Below, one piece after another: positions 1 through 40,650 of a DNA stretch of 64,000 bases. Location of the stretch: contig NC_090789.1 in the NCBI RefSeq assembly GCF_040054535.1, positions 6,242,697-6,306,696 of the forward strand, written 5' to 3'. The stretch's first letter is position 1. Every line of letters starts with the position of its first letter. Source of the stretch: Antennarius striatus. Its lineage: Eukaryota > Chordata > Actinopteri > Lophiiformes > Antennariidae. The position numbers were made by a program, and so were the translations under genes. Below the pieces are notes generated by a model that had not been told where the DNA came from, searched no databases, and was given only the letters and a program-made list of their open reading frames with translations.

Positions 1-2675
<2,675 letters not shown>

Positions 2676-2870
2676 GTTAAATTAGAATTGGGGTACATAG
2701 CAAACACAGACAAAAATCATTAGTGTTTTCAGCTAGCATAAATCTTGCCAGTGTTGTTTTTTTCCCCCACTGGCTTTAACGAAGACCCGCCCTTCGCTGC
2801 ATCCGATTGGCTGACACTCGTTTCCCTCTACGCGAAGTGTGATTGGTTGAATCTCAACACGTGTACAGTG
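2676..2870 (-). promoter_or_regulatory. fam133b promoter with two CCAAT boxes, a GC box and an E-box
   Basis: Reading on the minus strand upstream of the fam133b start there is a GC box (GGGCGGGT, plus 2785-2792), two CCAAT boxes in CCAAT orientation (plus ATTGG at 2806-2810 and 2842-2846, 36 bp apart) and a CACGTG E-box (2858-2863). Paired CCAAT boxes at this spacing upstream of a GC box are typical of TATA-less vertebrate housekeeping promoters. The transcription start is inferred at roughly 2700-2770 and was not determined. No TATA box was seen. Confidence 0.6.
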
Positions 2871-3858
2871 CGCACTGAAAAGATAACAGTCACTCATTTG
2901 TAAGACTTTTCATCAGTTTTTTCTTCAAATAAAGACCGCATCTATTCTCCATGAAGGCATGAATGCAATAAACCACTTTGTGTTAACTTGTAAACGAATC
3001 AGGAATGTTGCACCATTAATATGGACTATCCGTGTGTACGAATGATACCTGCTCAAGTCATTGAACGGAAAACAGTACTGTATTACTAATATTCTGTATA
3101 TACAGTAATCTTGCCTCTAATATTATGCAGATGTGATTTTTTTGTCTTTTTTGCAGTGGTTTTGTTGATGCTTGTTTTGTTCAACTGTTTATCAAAATAG
3201 GCAGTATTCAGAGAATACACAATTCAACCAAGACAGGTTAGCTCCTCCATAAAATGTTCCCGTGAAGCCCATGTAAAGAAGTTAATGACCACCGTTTAAT
3301 TTTTCTGGGGCACGTCTTACTTCTGAAACAAATCTGTAAAGGACCTCACCTTTGGAGGACCCTGCTTTCCTGTTCTGATAAGGAAACTTCTGTTTTTGAT
3401 AACAATGATTATATTCATTGAAACAATAAGAACGCGTCTTCAGTGCTGCTCAAATGTAACACATACTATTAAATCATCAGTAAATGTGATTTTTAGTGAA
3501 TGGGGGGGGGGGTGGGGTGGACTCAGTCTTCCTCATATTTTTGTGAGGATGGTAAACTTAGGAATAGTGCAACCCTATGTTACCACTATAAGCCAATAAC
3601 GCAAAGATGAGTATATACTTAATATTATTGGTTCTGTAATTGAAACAAAACTGGAGCTTTTTTGCCAACACACAAGAAAAATCCATTTGAACTAGATTTC
3701 CTTAGATCCCAGCCTCATTGCATTTTGTTAGTCAAATTAATTCTCTGCTCAAATTTTTTTCTGATTTTTTTTTTACATTGTCCGTTATTGCACATGGTCT
3801 AGACTTGAAATCAACACCCATATATTGAGACACACAATGACAAATTCTCAATGATGCA
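2871..3858. other. Short intergenic stretch between fam133b promoter and cdk6 3' end
   Basis: AT-rich sequence without a recognisable gene or repeat family. It contains a G-run (about 3502-3511) and nothing else I can support. It separates the inferred end of the cdk6 transcript from the fam133b promoter, so the two minus-strand genes lie head to tail about 1 kb apart. Confidence 0.4.
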
Positions 3859-3864
3859 TTTAAT
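3859..3864 (-). terminator. Candidate cdk6 poly(A) signal (ATTAAA)
   Basis: Plus-strand TTTAAT reads ATTAAA on the minus strand. About 20-30 nt downstream in the transcript is a GU-rich stretch (minus strand of 3827-3840, TCATTGTGTGTCTC), as expected of a downstream element. I saw no canonical AATAAA on the minus strand between the cdk6 stop and the fam133b promoter. A second ATTAAA at 3975-3980 is an alternative. Transcript ends were not observed. Confidence 0.35.
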
Positions 3865-6800
3865 GATTTTTTAAAAATGTGTTTTCGTACTGGTATGTCA
3901 TAGAAGCATTAAAAAAAGTCTGTGTAGCTGAATGCATGTATATATAACAAATTGCAACAGCAGTGGTGTTGCGTTTTAATTTTCCCTCATTCCAATAATC
4001 AATACTTGATAATGTTACACATCACAAGATTCAATTGTCGAACATGCTCCAATGAGTCCAATGCCAGCACACACACACAAGTGTATCGTGATCGGGTTCC
4101 TCAGTCTCCATTTCCATTTGTTTACAACATTTATAAAACAGGAACATTTGAAATTTTCATTATAAGAGGGACCATCATGTTGGCTTCGAAACAGTGAAGC
4201 TTTTAAAAAGTCAACAATCTGTTTAAGTTTGCTGTAATTGACTGAAATGTATTTCAAGCTGGCTAACTCGATGGGGAAAAGCATACAGTGATTGTATCAA
4301 ATGTAATAACACTAAAGCAGTCATTTCAATGTAAACTTATGTCTAAAGTATTTGGAGCTTTCATTGCATTGTACGCACCACTGACACCAGATGTGAGTTG
4401 TTGTCAAACAGAAGATTCACACAGTGCTTATTTAGCAGTTATACATAGATATACATTGTGCTCATCAATCAAAATTCAAAAGTTGCTGGCATAACAGTTC
4501 ATACAGGCAGTTATCCTCAGACAGTCTACAGTAACATATTTGATAAATAGGAAAGACAGTAGACTATGATCATTGACACAGTCATGGAACAGCTTGAAAG
4601 AAAACCTGAAGGAGTTGCAATGTGGTCAGTTAGTAGCCCAGGGATGTGCAAACTGAACCCGAAAGTTTCGGACAAGAACCATAACAAGAACCTGAGAAAG
4701 TCAGAGAGGGTCTGTGTGTGTGCTAGCAGCACTACCTGTTAGGAAATCATAAACCAGTGTTAAAAAAATATGTTACTGTTCTGCAAGAACTACTAAATAC
4801 AAAAATACAACTCTGTATAACTTGCGTTTTCTTTGCTGGTAAAAACTGGAATTTGAATACAAAGGGACACAACTGTAAAAGCAAAATAAAAAAGCAAAAT
4901 AAAAATGTACACAAATTCTTGGTGCATTTGTTTCATTATCAAAACCACAATAAAATTCTTAGTCGCTCTTGGTCCAAACCTAGAGAAAGTCAAAAGCATT
5001 TTGAAATGACAGAGTTCTCTTGCCATACATCCTTCCACTGACCCTCATCACTAACTCTACATCTATCCATCTTTACAACATATCTAGGGACTGACAATGA
5101 ACGCATCAAAATGTTTCTATCATGACATCTTGTACATTGCATTCTATACTGTACAGTATCAATGCCTATCCTTTGTACATTCCTTACATTGTCAAACTGT
5201 CCTTACACAAATTCTACAATCTAAATAAATGGTGTAATTGGTGTAAGAAAGTTGTATGCCCTCATCTCAAAAATAAAAATATAAAAACCAAGCAACCACT
5301 TGATGAAAACAAATATATAAGACTTGCCAATAAAATTTAAAATTAAATACAGAATATTGGCGAGACAATTCTGTGCCAAATGTATTCATGTTGAATAGTG
5401 CTGGTGGTACTTTTTCCACCTATTGCAAGCTTGTGCATTGCTGTACTGTATAATGATAAACGCCCATGTTGGCAGACTAGAAGCAAGTCATAAACAGAGT
5501 GTGGCAAAAACATTTCTATTCTTTCATCATTGTCTCAGCACAGAAAACCAAGCCATTATTTCAAATTCCTTCCTCGAAGAGTGCAGAAACCATTAGAATC
5601 CCGCTACTGGTCTGCAGTTGCACAGGACTTCCTCAAGGTGGCAGTAATATAATACACAGAGCTGGAATGAAGAGTCAAGGCAGTTGAGTGGCTGGCTTGC
5701 GATGCTGGATAATGTTCCAATAAGTTGGTGTGCACATTAGTTAAATGTCAGTGATGATGCACACACTACATGTTGTGTATCTGTATTTATGTATTCAAAA
5801 CTCCTCAGTGCACACAACCACAGTAAAAGTGTAGGTGATGAGGTCCATGTTGTCCACACAGGCTCAGGTATGATTCTGATGTGGTCCATAAGTCAAAAAG
5901 GCCCTTGCAAGGTTGAACATTGGTCCTAAAAAGAGGCCCCTGCTTCATGGCTTCTTTGCAGTCCATCTACTCCTACTGACAGTCAATCCGAGACGTGAGT
6001 CTCTTTTGCATTGTTAACAGTCAATCATCAAAATTAAAGACCTAAAAGCAGCATTTACACAAACTATCGGTTCATGGAAAGAAGATAGCTTTTGTGCATT
6101 TTTCAAGGGGTGGAAGTGTTGGTGTGTTCAATTCACCATCTTTACCCTCTTTAGAAGTATTTTTCTGGATGTCTGTATTGACTATAAAAAGAATTTACCC
6201 TTAGTCTATTTTATATTGTTTTTATGCACAACATAGAATTATGATAGTTAAGATTTTTTGACACTGATTATTAAAAAAAAGTAATTTTCAGCTAAAGGCA
6301 CAGCTGACATAAACTAGTCAACAACAGGGTTATTGAAAAGTACCAATTAATGGAAGGATACCGGCAAAATATGAAGGCACTGAGACTATATTTAGAGTAG
6401 GTCGTCCTCATGGTAATAGTGAAGAGTGCTATGATGAAGCCTATGAACATTAAAACAATGATTCCCAACTCCACTAATCTCCAGCTTTATGGCCAACTAG
6501 CAAAGACAAAGCAGATCTAGAAAGATTTCAGTATGTTTACATTAATCCAAACTAGGAGTGAAAGAAGACCTCATGATACAATTGCATCAAAGCTTTTGAC
6601 CAAGTTGCAGCGCATTTGTCTTTGCAGCAGGGCAGCTTGTGAAGGTAAAAATATTCCAAATCCCTTTCAACTCACTCATAAAGCATGCAAATTCATTGAC
6701 AGGGGCTATTTAAATTGGTTGAATCGTGAAAGATAACCTGCTGCTATGTTGAAAGAAGTTGAACAGTCCGGCAAATGTCCCTGTGTTGCTTTAGGTGTAC

Positions 6801-7191
6801 ATCTCCAACTGGCACTAAACGGGATTGATAACAGTCCCAAACCAAATCAAGTAGTCACATGAAAACTGTCCTTCTGCCTTGATCACCACTCAAACTGACT
6901 GATGACTTTCGCAAAGAAGAATGTCAAAAATTGCAGCATCAAACATGCAAACCACAAGCAAAATAATACCAAAGGTGCCCCAACCAAATATTGACATTAA
7001 GTGATGAAAACTAAATCTGATTAAATTACATTGATTTTGACTGATATTTATGATTTGTGTCAAATCAGTGTCAAAAAAGTCTTAACATTCGTTGAACGCT
7101 GTAAAAAAGGTAATATTGAGTAACACCAAGGTTGGACATGCAGAATTCTTTTTAAGGACACCGAGGGATTATGAATGGTGTAGAAGGACGG
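3865..7191 (-). other. cdk6: Probable long 3' UTR of cdk6
   Basis: This 3.3-kb stretch directly follows the cdk6 stop codon on the minus strand. It has no ORF resembling a known protein and no recognisable interspersed repeat or long microsatellite, unlike most of the window, which fits a transcribed and constrained UTR. Mammalian CDK6 has an unusually long 3' UTR with many microRNA sites. Two miR-124 seed matches (GTGCCTT in the mRNA) lie at plus 6295-6301 and 6374-6380, and a miR-26 seed match (TACTTGA) at 6847-6853. The extent is inferred from the lack of earlier poly(A) signals. Confidence 0.45.
6295..6380 (-). promoter_or_regulatory. Pair of miR-124 seed matches in the cdk6 3' UTR
   Basis: Plus-strand AAGGCAC at 6295-6301 and 6374-6380 gives GTGCCTT in the cdk6 mRNA at both places. 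These are perfect 7-mer matches to miR-124 nucleotides 2-8. They are 79 nt apart, within the range in which paired sites can each bind. CDK6 is a well-established miR-124 target in mammals. Site function here is inferred. Confidence 0.45.
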
Positions 7192-34257
<27,066 letters not shown>

Positions 34258-35470
34258 TTTTGCTGATTTGTTTCTCTCTCTCTCGTCTCTTGTTGAAAAT
34301 ATTGCGGGGAATCCCGGAGAGGGTGACGAGCCAGAGAGTTTCTCACAAAGGCATATTCAAAAAAAGTTGGCACATGCAATGCCTAGATGACAAGGAGACA
34401 CAGATGGAGGAAGACACCATCTTTGTCAAACTTGGTCAAACTGTGCTCCAGGTTGGCAATAACAGGACTGTCATCATGTTTAATTCCAGACTATCAACAT
34501 AAGAGTCTCGTTGCGTCCCGATTTCCACTCCTCCTCCTATTACGCATAGCAACTAATGTCCTCCTACCACTAAAGCAAAAGTCAAATAATTCTAAATAAA
34601 TGCGCTGCGCTCTCCTCAAAATTGATTTAGCGTAAATAGAACCTCTTGCGCTCCAAAAAAAATAAGTAAATTTAAAAAAAAAAAAAAACCCAACTCCATA
34701 TGCAATGTTGTTTAAGTTGCCCTCACGTGGGTTAGCTGTGTCACCCTGTTAAAAAGGAAATTAAATTTAAAGAGAAACCGCAAAGTAAATGTGCGGACTT
34801 GACATAAAGGCGATGTTGTGATTGAGCAGAAATAAACAGCGAACTATTTTCCCTGTCTTGTTTTATCAGCGACACAAACCCAGCGAGCACGTGGCTGTCG
34901 ACTGGTCGCATTGTCTGGACTTCCTACAGCCAACAGTCCATTTAAAAACACCGTAAAACTCAACAATCCCACCTAAAATCCACGTGAATGCGTAAAATAA
35001 ACCGTCATCGGAGTTTTAATGACATTTCCCAAAGCTCAGATTGCGATTTCGAATTTTTTTCTAATTTAATTGTTTTTTGGACGAATAACTCCGGTTAAGT
35101 TCAAGTATCGCTAATTTTCATCTTCCTAAAAATGATTTTTGCTGTTAGATTAACATTCCAACCATCATATAATGACATTATCCGCACACAATTTTGCATA
35201 CATATCCACACATTCGGTGTTTACCTGTGTTTACGGTGTCAATAAAAATGTCGTAACGTTGGCATGTCCCGATAAATAAAAAAATATGTTTAAAAAAAAA
35301 ATGCTGAGGAAGCATTCATGTGTCGGACAGAATTGTCCGGCTTTAAACGCATCCCTGTCCACTGTCCTCCATGCGGGGGCCCACACAGGTAGCAGGATGG
35401 TGCAGGCTCTAACCCCCCATCCCTCAGACTGCTGCACCAGTACAGGCAGAGACACTCAAGCAAGGGAGGG

Positions 35471-35568
<98 letters not shown>

Positions 35569-36110
35569 TCTATGAAAACTCACCCACACACTCACTGCAA
35601 CTTTGTGGTGGGTGTGGAGTGGTGGTGGTGGTGGTGGGGGAGCAGGATGGAGGTGGAGGTAGAGGGGTGGGTGGGGGGGTCATAGGACAAAGGCAAACGC
35701 GTGATATAGGCCTCCAGAATCCACGCTCCTCTTTTGGATTTTCTCCTTTCTTTCTCCTTTATTCTTCCAGATATCCTCGGATCGGCCCAGGCAGCCGCAG
35801 TCCCGCTCCGTCTGTGTGAGCTCCGTCTCCGCCTGGCTTTCCCACGCCGGCTGAATGTGGCCTGACCCCCTTCAGAGAGGTTTGACACGGAGCGGGGACA
35901 TTTCCGCATTCCTCCCCGACTACAAAGCCACGCCGCCTCCTCCTTGCTCTCCCTCGGCCTCCGCGGTGCTTTACCATTCATAGTCCTCCCCGCGGGTTTT
36001 GTCTCCCGTGTCAAACCCGGGAGCACCGCGGGGGGAATCGGAGAGGGGAGAGAGGGAGAGAGAGGAGCTTTACTGGATGGACGGCTACACTATCTATCTC
36101 CTTGAAAACC
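34258..36110 (-). promoter_or_regulatory. cdk6 upstream region: E-box cluster and CpG-rich zone
   Basis: Upstream of the cdk6 start codon on the minus strand are three CACGTG E-boxes (34724-34729, 34888-34893, 34981-34986) within 263 bp. Further up, at about 35740-36110, is a CpG-dense, GC-rich stretch. It has many CCGC/GCGG words and is the best CpG-island candidate in the window. Mammalian CDK6 has a non-coding first exon in a CpG island, so a spliced 5' UTR exon is plausible here, but I could not fix its donor. The Arg-rich ORF read on the minus strand at 35592-36026 has no family resemblance and is best explained as GC-rich UTR/promoter sequence. Confidence 0.5.
35474..35563. repeat. (GT)n microsatellite, about 45 units
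   Basis: Uninterrupted GT run between the E-box cluster and the CpG-rich zone upstream of cdk6. Confidence 0.97.
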
Positions 36111-37262
36111 ACTGAGGCACTCCGGGCGGACAATGCGCCAGCGGGGATCTAATGTGACAAGCTCACCCTAGATGGTCCTGGGGGGTCAGGTTCAAGGCCC
36201 GGTGGCTTGATCTGTGGCAGAGGGCACTCCTCTGCTCCGGTGGTCGTTTCTCCAAGCCCCGTGGCCCAGCAGCAGGCTGGATGGCCATGCAGGCTACCAG
36301 GTGGTTCAATTTTGCCATCATGTCCCGGTATCTGTCATTGATTAATTTATCAAGACTTTTTTTGATTGGCATTAAATTATGAATAAAAATTAAATGTAAA
36401 TAAACATACATTTAGTTAAGAGTTGCTATGTAAATACTTGAGAGGTATGACAAATGTTAATGAACTTTGAATCATGTCAACCACAGATATTAGATTATAG
36501 AATATACAGAACTTTAATATCAATGATTTTCCCCTCTTTACTTTGTTTTCTTTTCATTGTTTTTTTAATCCCACATCTCAGGTGAAGGGATTTAAAATAT
36601 AATGTTCTGTCTCTCAAGCTGTCACATATGGTTGAATCTTTTTTTTTTCTTTCACGTCGGACACGGTTGAGACATGACAAGACTTGATGCTAGATTATTC
36701 TGATGAATAGCCAATTACAGGCATGTAACTAAGGCTCATTATCATAACATCGTTGAAAGGCGTGCATTAGAGATGCATAGAAGATCAGAGGACAAGTATT
36801 CCCCAGTGCTACAATTTGCATGCAACTTGTTCTGCACTCTGCTTGTAGAATCCAGTGATTTCAATTGAAAAGATAAGTTGGGGAGCTAATGACATGGAAG
36901 TATGTGTGGCAATCTCCCCTGTCCAACTTTACCAGCAACCCCAAATTTAAAGAATTTGCATCACAAAACACACAATGCAGACAATGTATCCCAGACCAAT
37001 TATTGTAAACGTGAGCATTTACATTTTTCATCATCATTGTTCATGTGAAATCAGCTCTGAGAACCACTGCCAATCTAAATACATTAGCATGCCTACTTGT
37101 TACCAGCCTGGAGAACAAACCAATTAATGCCATTGTGTGCAGTACAGAGATGAGTACAACACACACCTTCTACAACAGTCATTTGTCCATAAATGACACA
37201 TGAACTCTTTATGTTCCAAAGACTGTATGTGATGTTTTACCTACACAAAGATCCCCAAAGGG

Positions 37263-37342
37263 ATTCATTCATTCATTCATTCATTCATTCATTCATTCAT
37301 TCATTCATTCATTCATTCATTCATTCATTCATTCATTCATTC
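37263..37342. repeat. (ATTC)20 tetranucleotide microsatellite
   Basis: Perfect ATTC run of 80 bp. The same unit ends the SINE-like copies at 40500 and 53812-54236, so it may have grown from a SINE tail, but no SINE body is recognisable beside it. Confidence 0.97.
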
Positions 37343-40003
37343 TCAAGTCATTTTAGGAGAAGATGGAAGGACATGATGGTCTAAATGAGAACATCCTACT
37401 GGAGGACTGACATGATCAGAAAAATTGACTGCTGAATTTTGCATTTTTCTCAATCATTTCTTGCAGCATAACCATTGAGACCTTATTATTTCCCATTTAT
37501 GAAGAGTTGATTGAGAAGGAAATGAAAAAGTAATCAACTCGTTCTGTCTTTAGTGGACACATCTTCATTTGTATTGTCTGATTTCATGAAAGTGACAGCG
37601 TATACACACACTGATAAGAAATGGTTGCTTTGATCATGACTACAGCAACCTGTTCATCTTGATTTTCAGACACAAATAGTTCCTCAAGTAAGATGTGCTT
37701 AGGCAACTATGTGGGTCTTATGTAATCGGGGCATTTATAGAATGTGTATGTTAAGTTTATAATTGTACATGAATGAATGCTGCGTTAGTGGTGGAGGAAT
37801 GATTTTTCAGAAATTCAAAACATGCACCCTAACAGTATTGCATACAGAAGATTTGCAATCAAACTGATCTTTGATAATTTTCTACAGAACCATTAAGATG
37901 CACGTTAATAAGAAAATTAAACTACAAAGTTATTGATCATACTGGTATTTATTTTGGATTGTTTGTCTAATCCCTGCTAATTATCAAATTATGGAACTAG
38001 GTTTCAAGTAGCATGAAAAGGATTTATCAAAGTTCATTACACGTGACACACAACTGTACTCTTCATGTGGATCATCACACTAGGGAACCTTAAAACAAGT
38101 CTAGCTTTGACCCCTTAGGAAAAATTTAGTACACATACAGAGGTAAAGAAACACAATTTGTCACGAAGCCACATGCCCCAGTTGGAATTTCATCTCTGTA
38201 TACCTGAGAACGTGTCATAACATTTAACAATGCTGCCACTCCTTTGCAGTTTATCACAAAATGATTCTAGGAAGTTGTTTCAACTGTTCTTTTTCTCTGT
38301 CGGCACTTCATATTGTCAAATGTTTTTGTCAGACAGGTTGTAAAGAACATTTTCCAAGTCAGAATGTCGCTGTGATAAGACAATGCAAGTTGTACAGGGT
38401 GGAATTTTACATTCTTCAAGTTCAAGTAAAACCAGATAAGGAATTAAAAAGCATGGACAAAACCAAACATTATAATTGTGTGAATGTTACTTTGTGCTTT
38501 TCCAGGGTTCATATTTGCCGCTCAAAGGTTGTTTTGGGTTTAATACCATAAAATAGAATGTGATTCACATTCTATTCAATTTGTTATCAAATCTACTTAC
38601 AAATAAGATCTGAATAATTCATTCTTGTTCTGCTTTGGATCACTATAACAAGAACTAAATGCTAAATGCCCGTGTTTCTGCACCAGTTCACACATCCAGC
38701 AAACCCAACAATGGACGATTTGGAGTTATATGTTTGTCCACTCAACCAATGTAAATGCAGTAGTTACTGTTGTGCTTTTTTATGGTTTCAGCAACTCCAA
38801 ACGGAAATATCCGATCTCTCCACAATGAAAGCCAAGTTTCGCAAGATTTACAAATATAAAAATCCTGATCCTGGAAATCGGGACAGTACTGAAGTAAATA
38901 TCCTGACACATTTGAAATTATTGGGGTGATCCAGATGAGTCTGCCAGCAGATCAGGAGGTTCGGTAGACAAAGGTTTTCACATCAGATCCTGCCTCCTTT
39001 TCCAAATCAGAAATATATTGGATAGAAACATTAGCAGAGGCTTGTTTTACAGTAAGACACTAACAGTTAGGAGACCTACGATGGGCTGCAGTCAGGTGAT
39101 AGTTCCCTTTGGATTTACCACTATGAGCTGCCTGTTCCTCGATGCACATCCACCTGATGTGAATAAATTGTTTACCTTTCTGTTCCTGAGTTCTAGACGT
39201 GAAAGCCTTTAAATCTCTGTGTGGATATGCGCGTGGCAGCTGCTGGTCAACACGGCCAAGAGAGAATTATGACTCTCCCTAGGGGGATACAACAGGCCAA
39301 CAAGGAACAGGTGACTCCCAGTCTTTCCCAGATCTCCTTACAACCCTGTCATGTCCTCCACCCCCCCAGCCCCCCATACAATCTCTCCCCTCTCACAGAG
39401 AGGGTAGAGATTGATCGCATTTGACCACATCCCACCTAAATACAGGGGGATGTCCATGCCACAATGCATTAGGTACAGTGAGCATAAGTAGACAGCTGTC
39501 TCAGCCTGGGGAGGAATCTGATAGGAGGTGTGATATTGGATTCCATTTTAAGTTCCCACTCCTATTGTCAGGAATTACAAGCATCACATATCCGTACTGA
39601 TTCATTTAAGTTAAGTCTTATCAGCGGCTTAATATTTAAGCAACATTTCCAACCGAAAGGGCGTCCGGCAGACAACCAGAGTCTGTTTTGTGTCTCTGAC
39701 TTGATTTCCTCTCTTCCTCTTTCTTGTCAAGCCAGATTGAAGTGCAGAGTGTGTGTTGCAAGTAAAGCCTTTCTCTCCTCTTCCCTTGTCCTCCTCTTCT
39801 CCCCGGCACCGGCCCCCAGACACAAGCCTCTTTCTGTTGGGGCATCGCCATGGAAACCAAGCCACTAACTTGAGGAGGCGACATAAAAACCTGCTCTTAT
39901 AGGAGACACAGGAACACCTGCCACCTCCGCTGATGGGGAGGGCTGGGCTGGACGCCGAGCCACGTGCAGACACACACTTACATACAGATTCATGTGGTCA
40001 CAG

Positions 40004-40131
<128 letters not shown>

Positions 40132-40499
40132 ACACACATCTACATAACATTCAAATGAGACCTCTAGCTAACATCTGCTCTCCTTTAGGAGCTCATTTGT
40201 CTTTCAGAAACATCTCAGATTTTTGGTGGCTTTCTTAATCGTAATAAGAACAAAAGTTTTTTTAAAGGCAAATCGAGAATTTATAATTGAGTTATGGTTT
40301 CATAATGTCTTTTGTAATTACTGGCTACCTGGTAAAGAAATAAATCACTTGTGTCCTAAGCAACCTGAAACCTCATTTAATGTTATCCAATGATGTATTT
40401 ATTATCTCTTTATTTTTCCGCATAAGAAAATCTCACACCCCCAGAGACCCCATTGTCATTAAAAACTTGATTAACCAGGAAGTAATTTCCAAACCCACA

Positions 40500-40650
40500 G
40501 TATATTCATTCATTCATTCATTGTCATGTACCGCTGCTGTATCCGCCGTAGCGGGTCACGGGGAGCTGGAGCCTATCCCAGCTCGCATAGGACGTGAGGC
40601 GGGGGACACTCCGGGCACGATGCCAGTGCACCACGGACCCACAATACAAT
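40500..40650 (-). mobile_element. SINE-like repeat, truncated 3' portion, reverse orientation
   Basis: Begins with an ATTC run, then shows GGGTCACGGGGAGCTGGAGC, CTATCCCAGCT and GAGGCGGGGGACACTCCGGG. This is the reverse complement of the 3' half of the dispersed fish repeat seen more fully at 53812-54236. It shares GAGGCGGGGGACACTCCGGG exactly with 47100-47306. Only the 3' part is present, as usual for 5'-truncated retroposons. Confidence 0.7.

Noticed and set aside
35592..36026. Arg-rich ORF on the minus strand upstream of cdk6
   Set aside because: It overlaps the CpG-rich zone and contains no recognisable domain. GC-rich 5' UTR/promoter sequence explains the long open frame.
37263..37342. 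Regular repeat that could suggest an array such as CRISPR
   Set aside because: It is a pure 4-bp unit with no spacers; a tetranucleotide microsatellite in a vertebrate genome.
38666..38929. 87-codon ORF in the cdk6-hepacam2 spacer
   Set aside because: No resemblance to SAMD9 or any family I know, and no supporting exons nearby.
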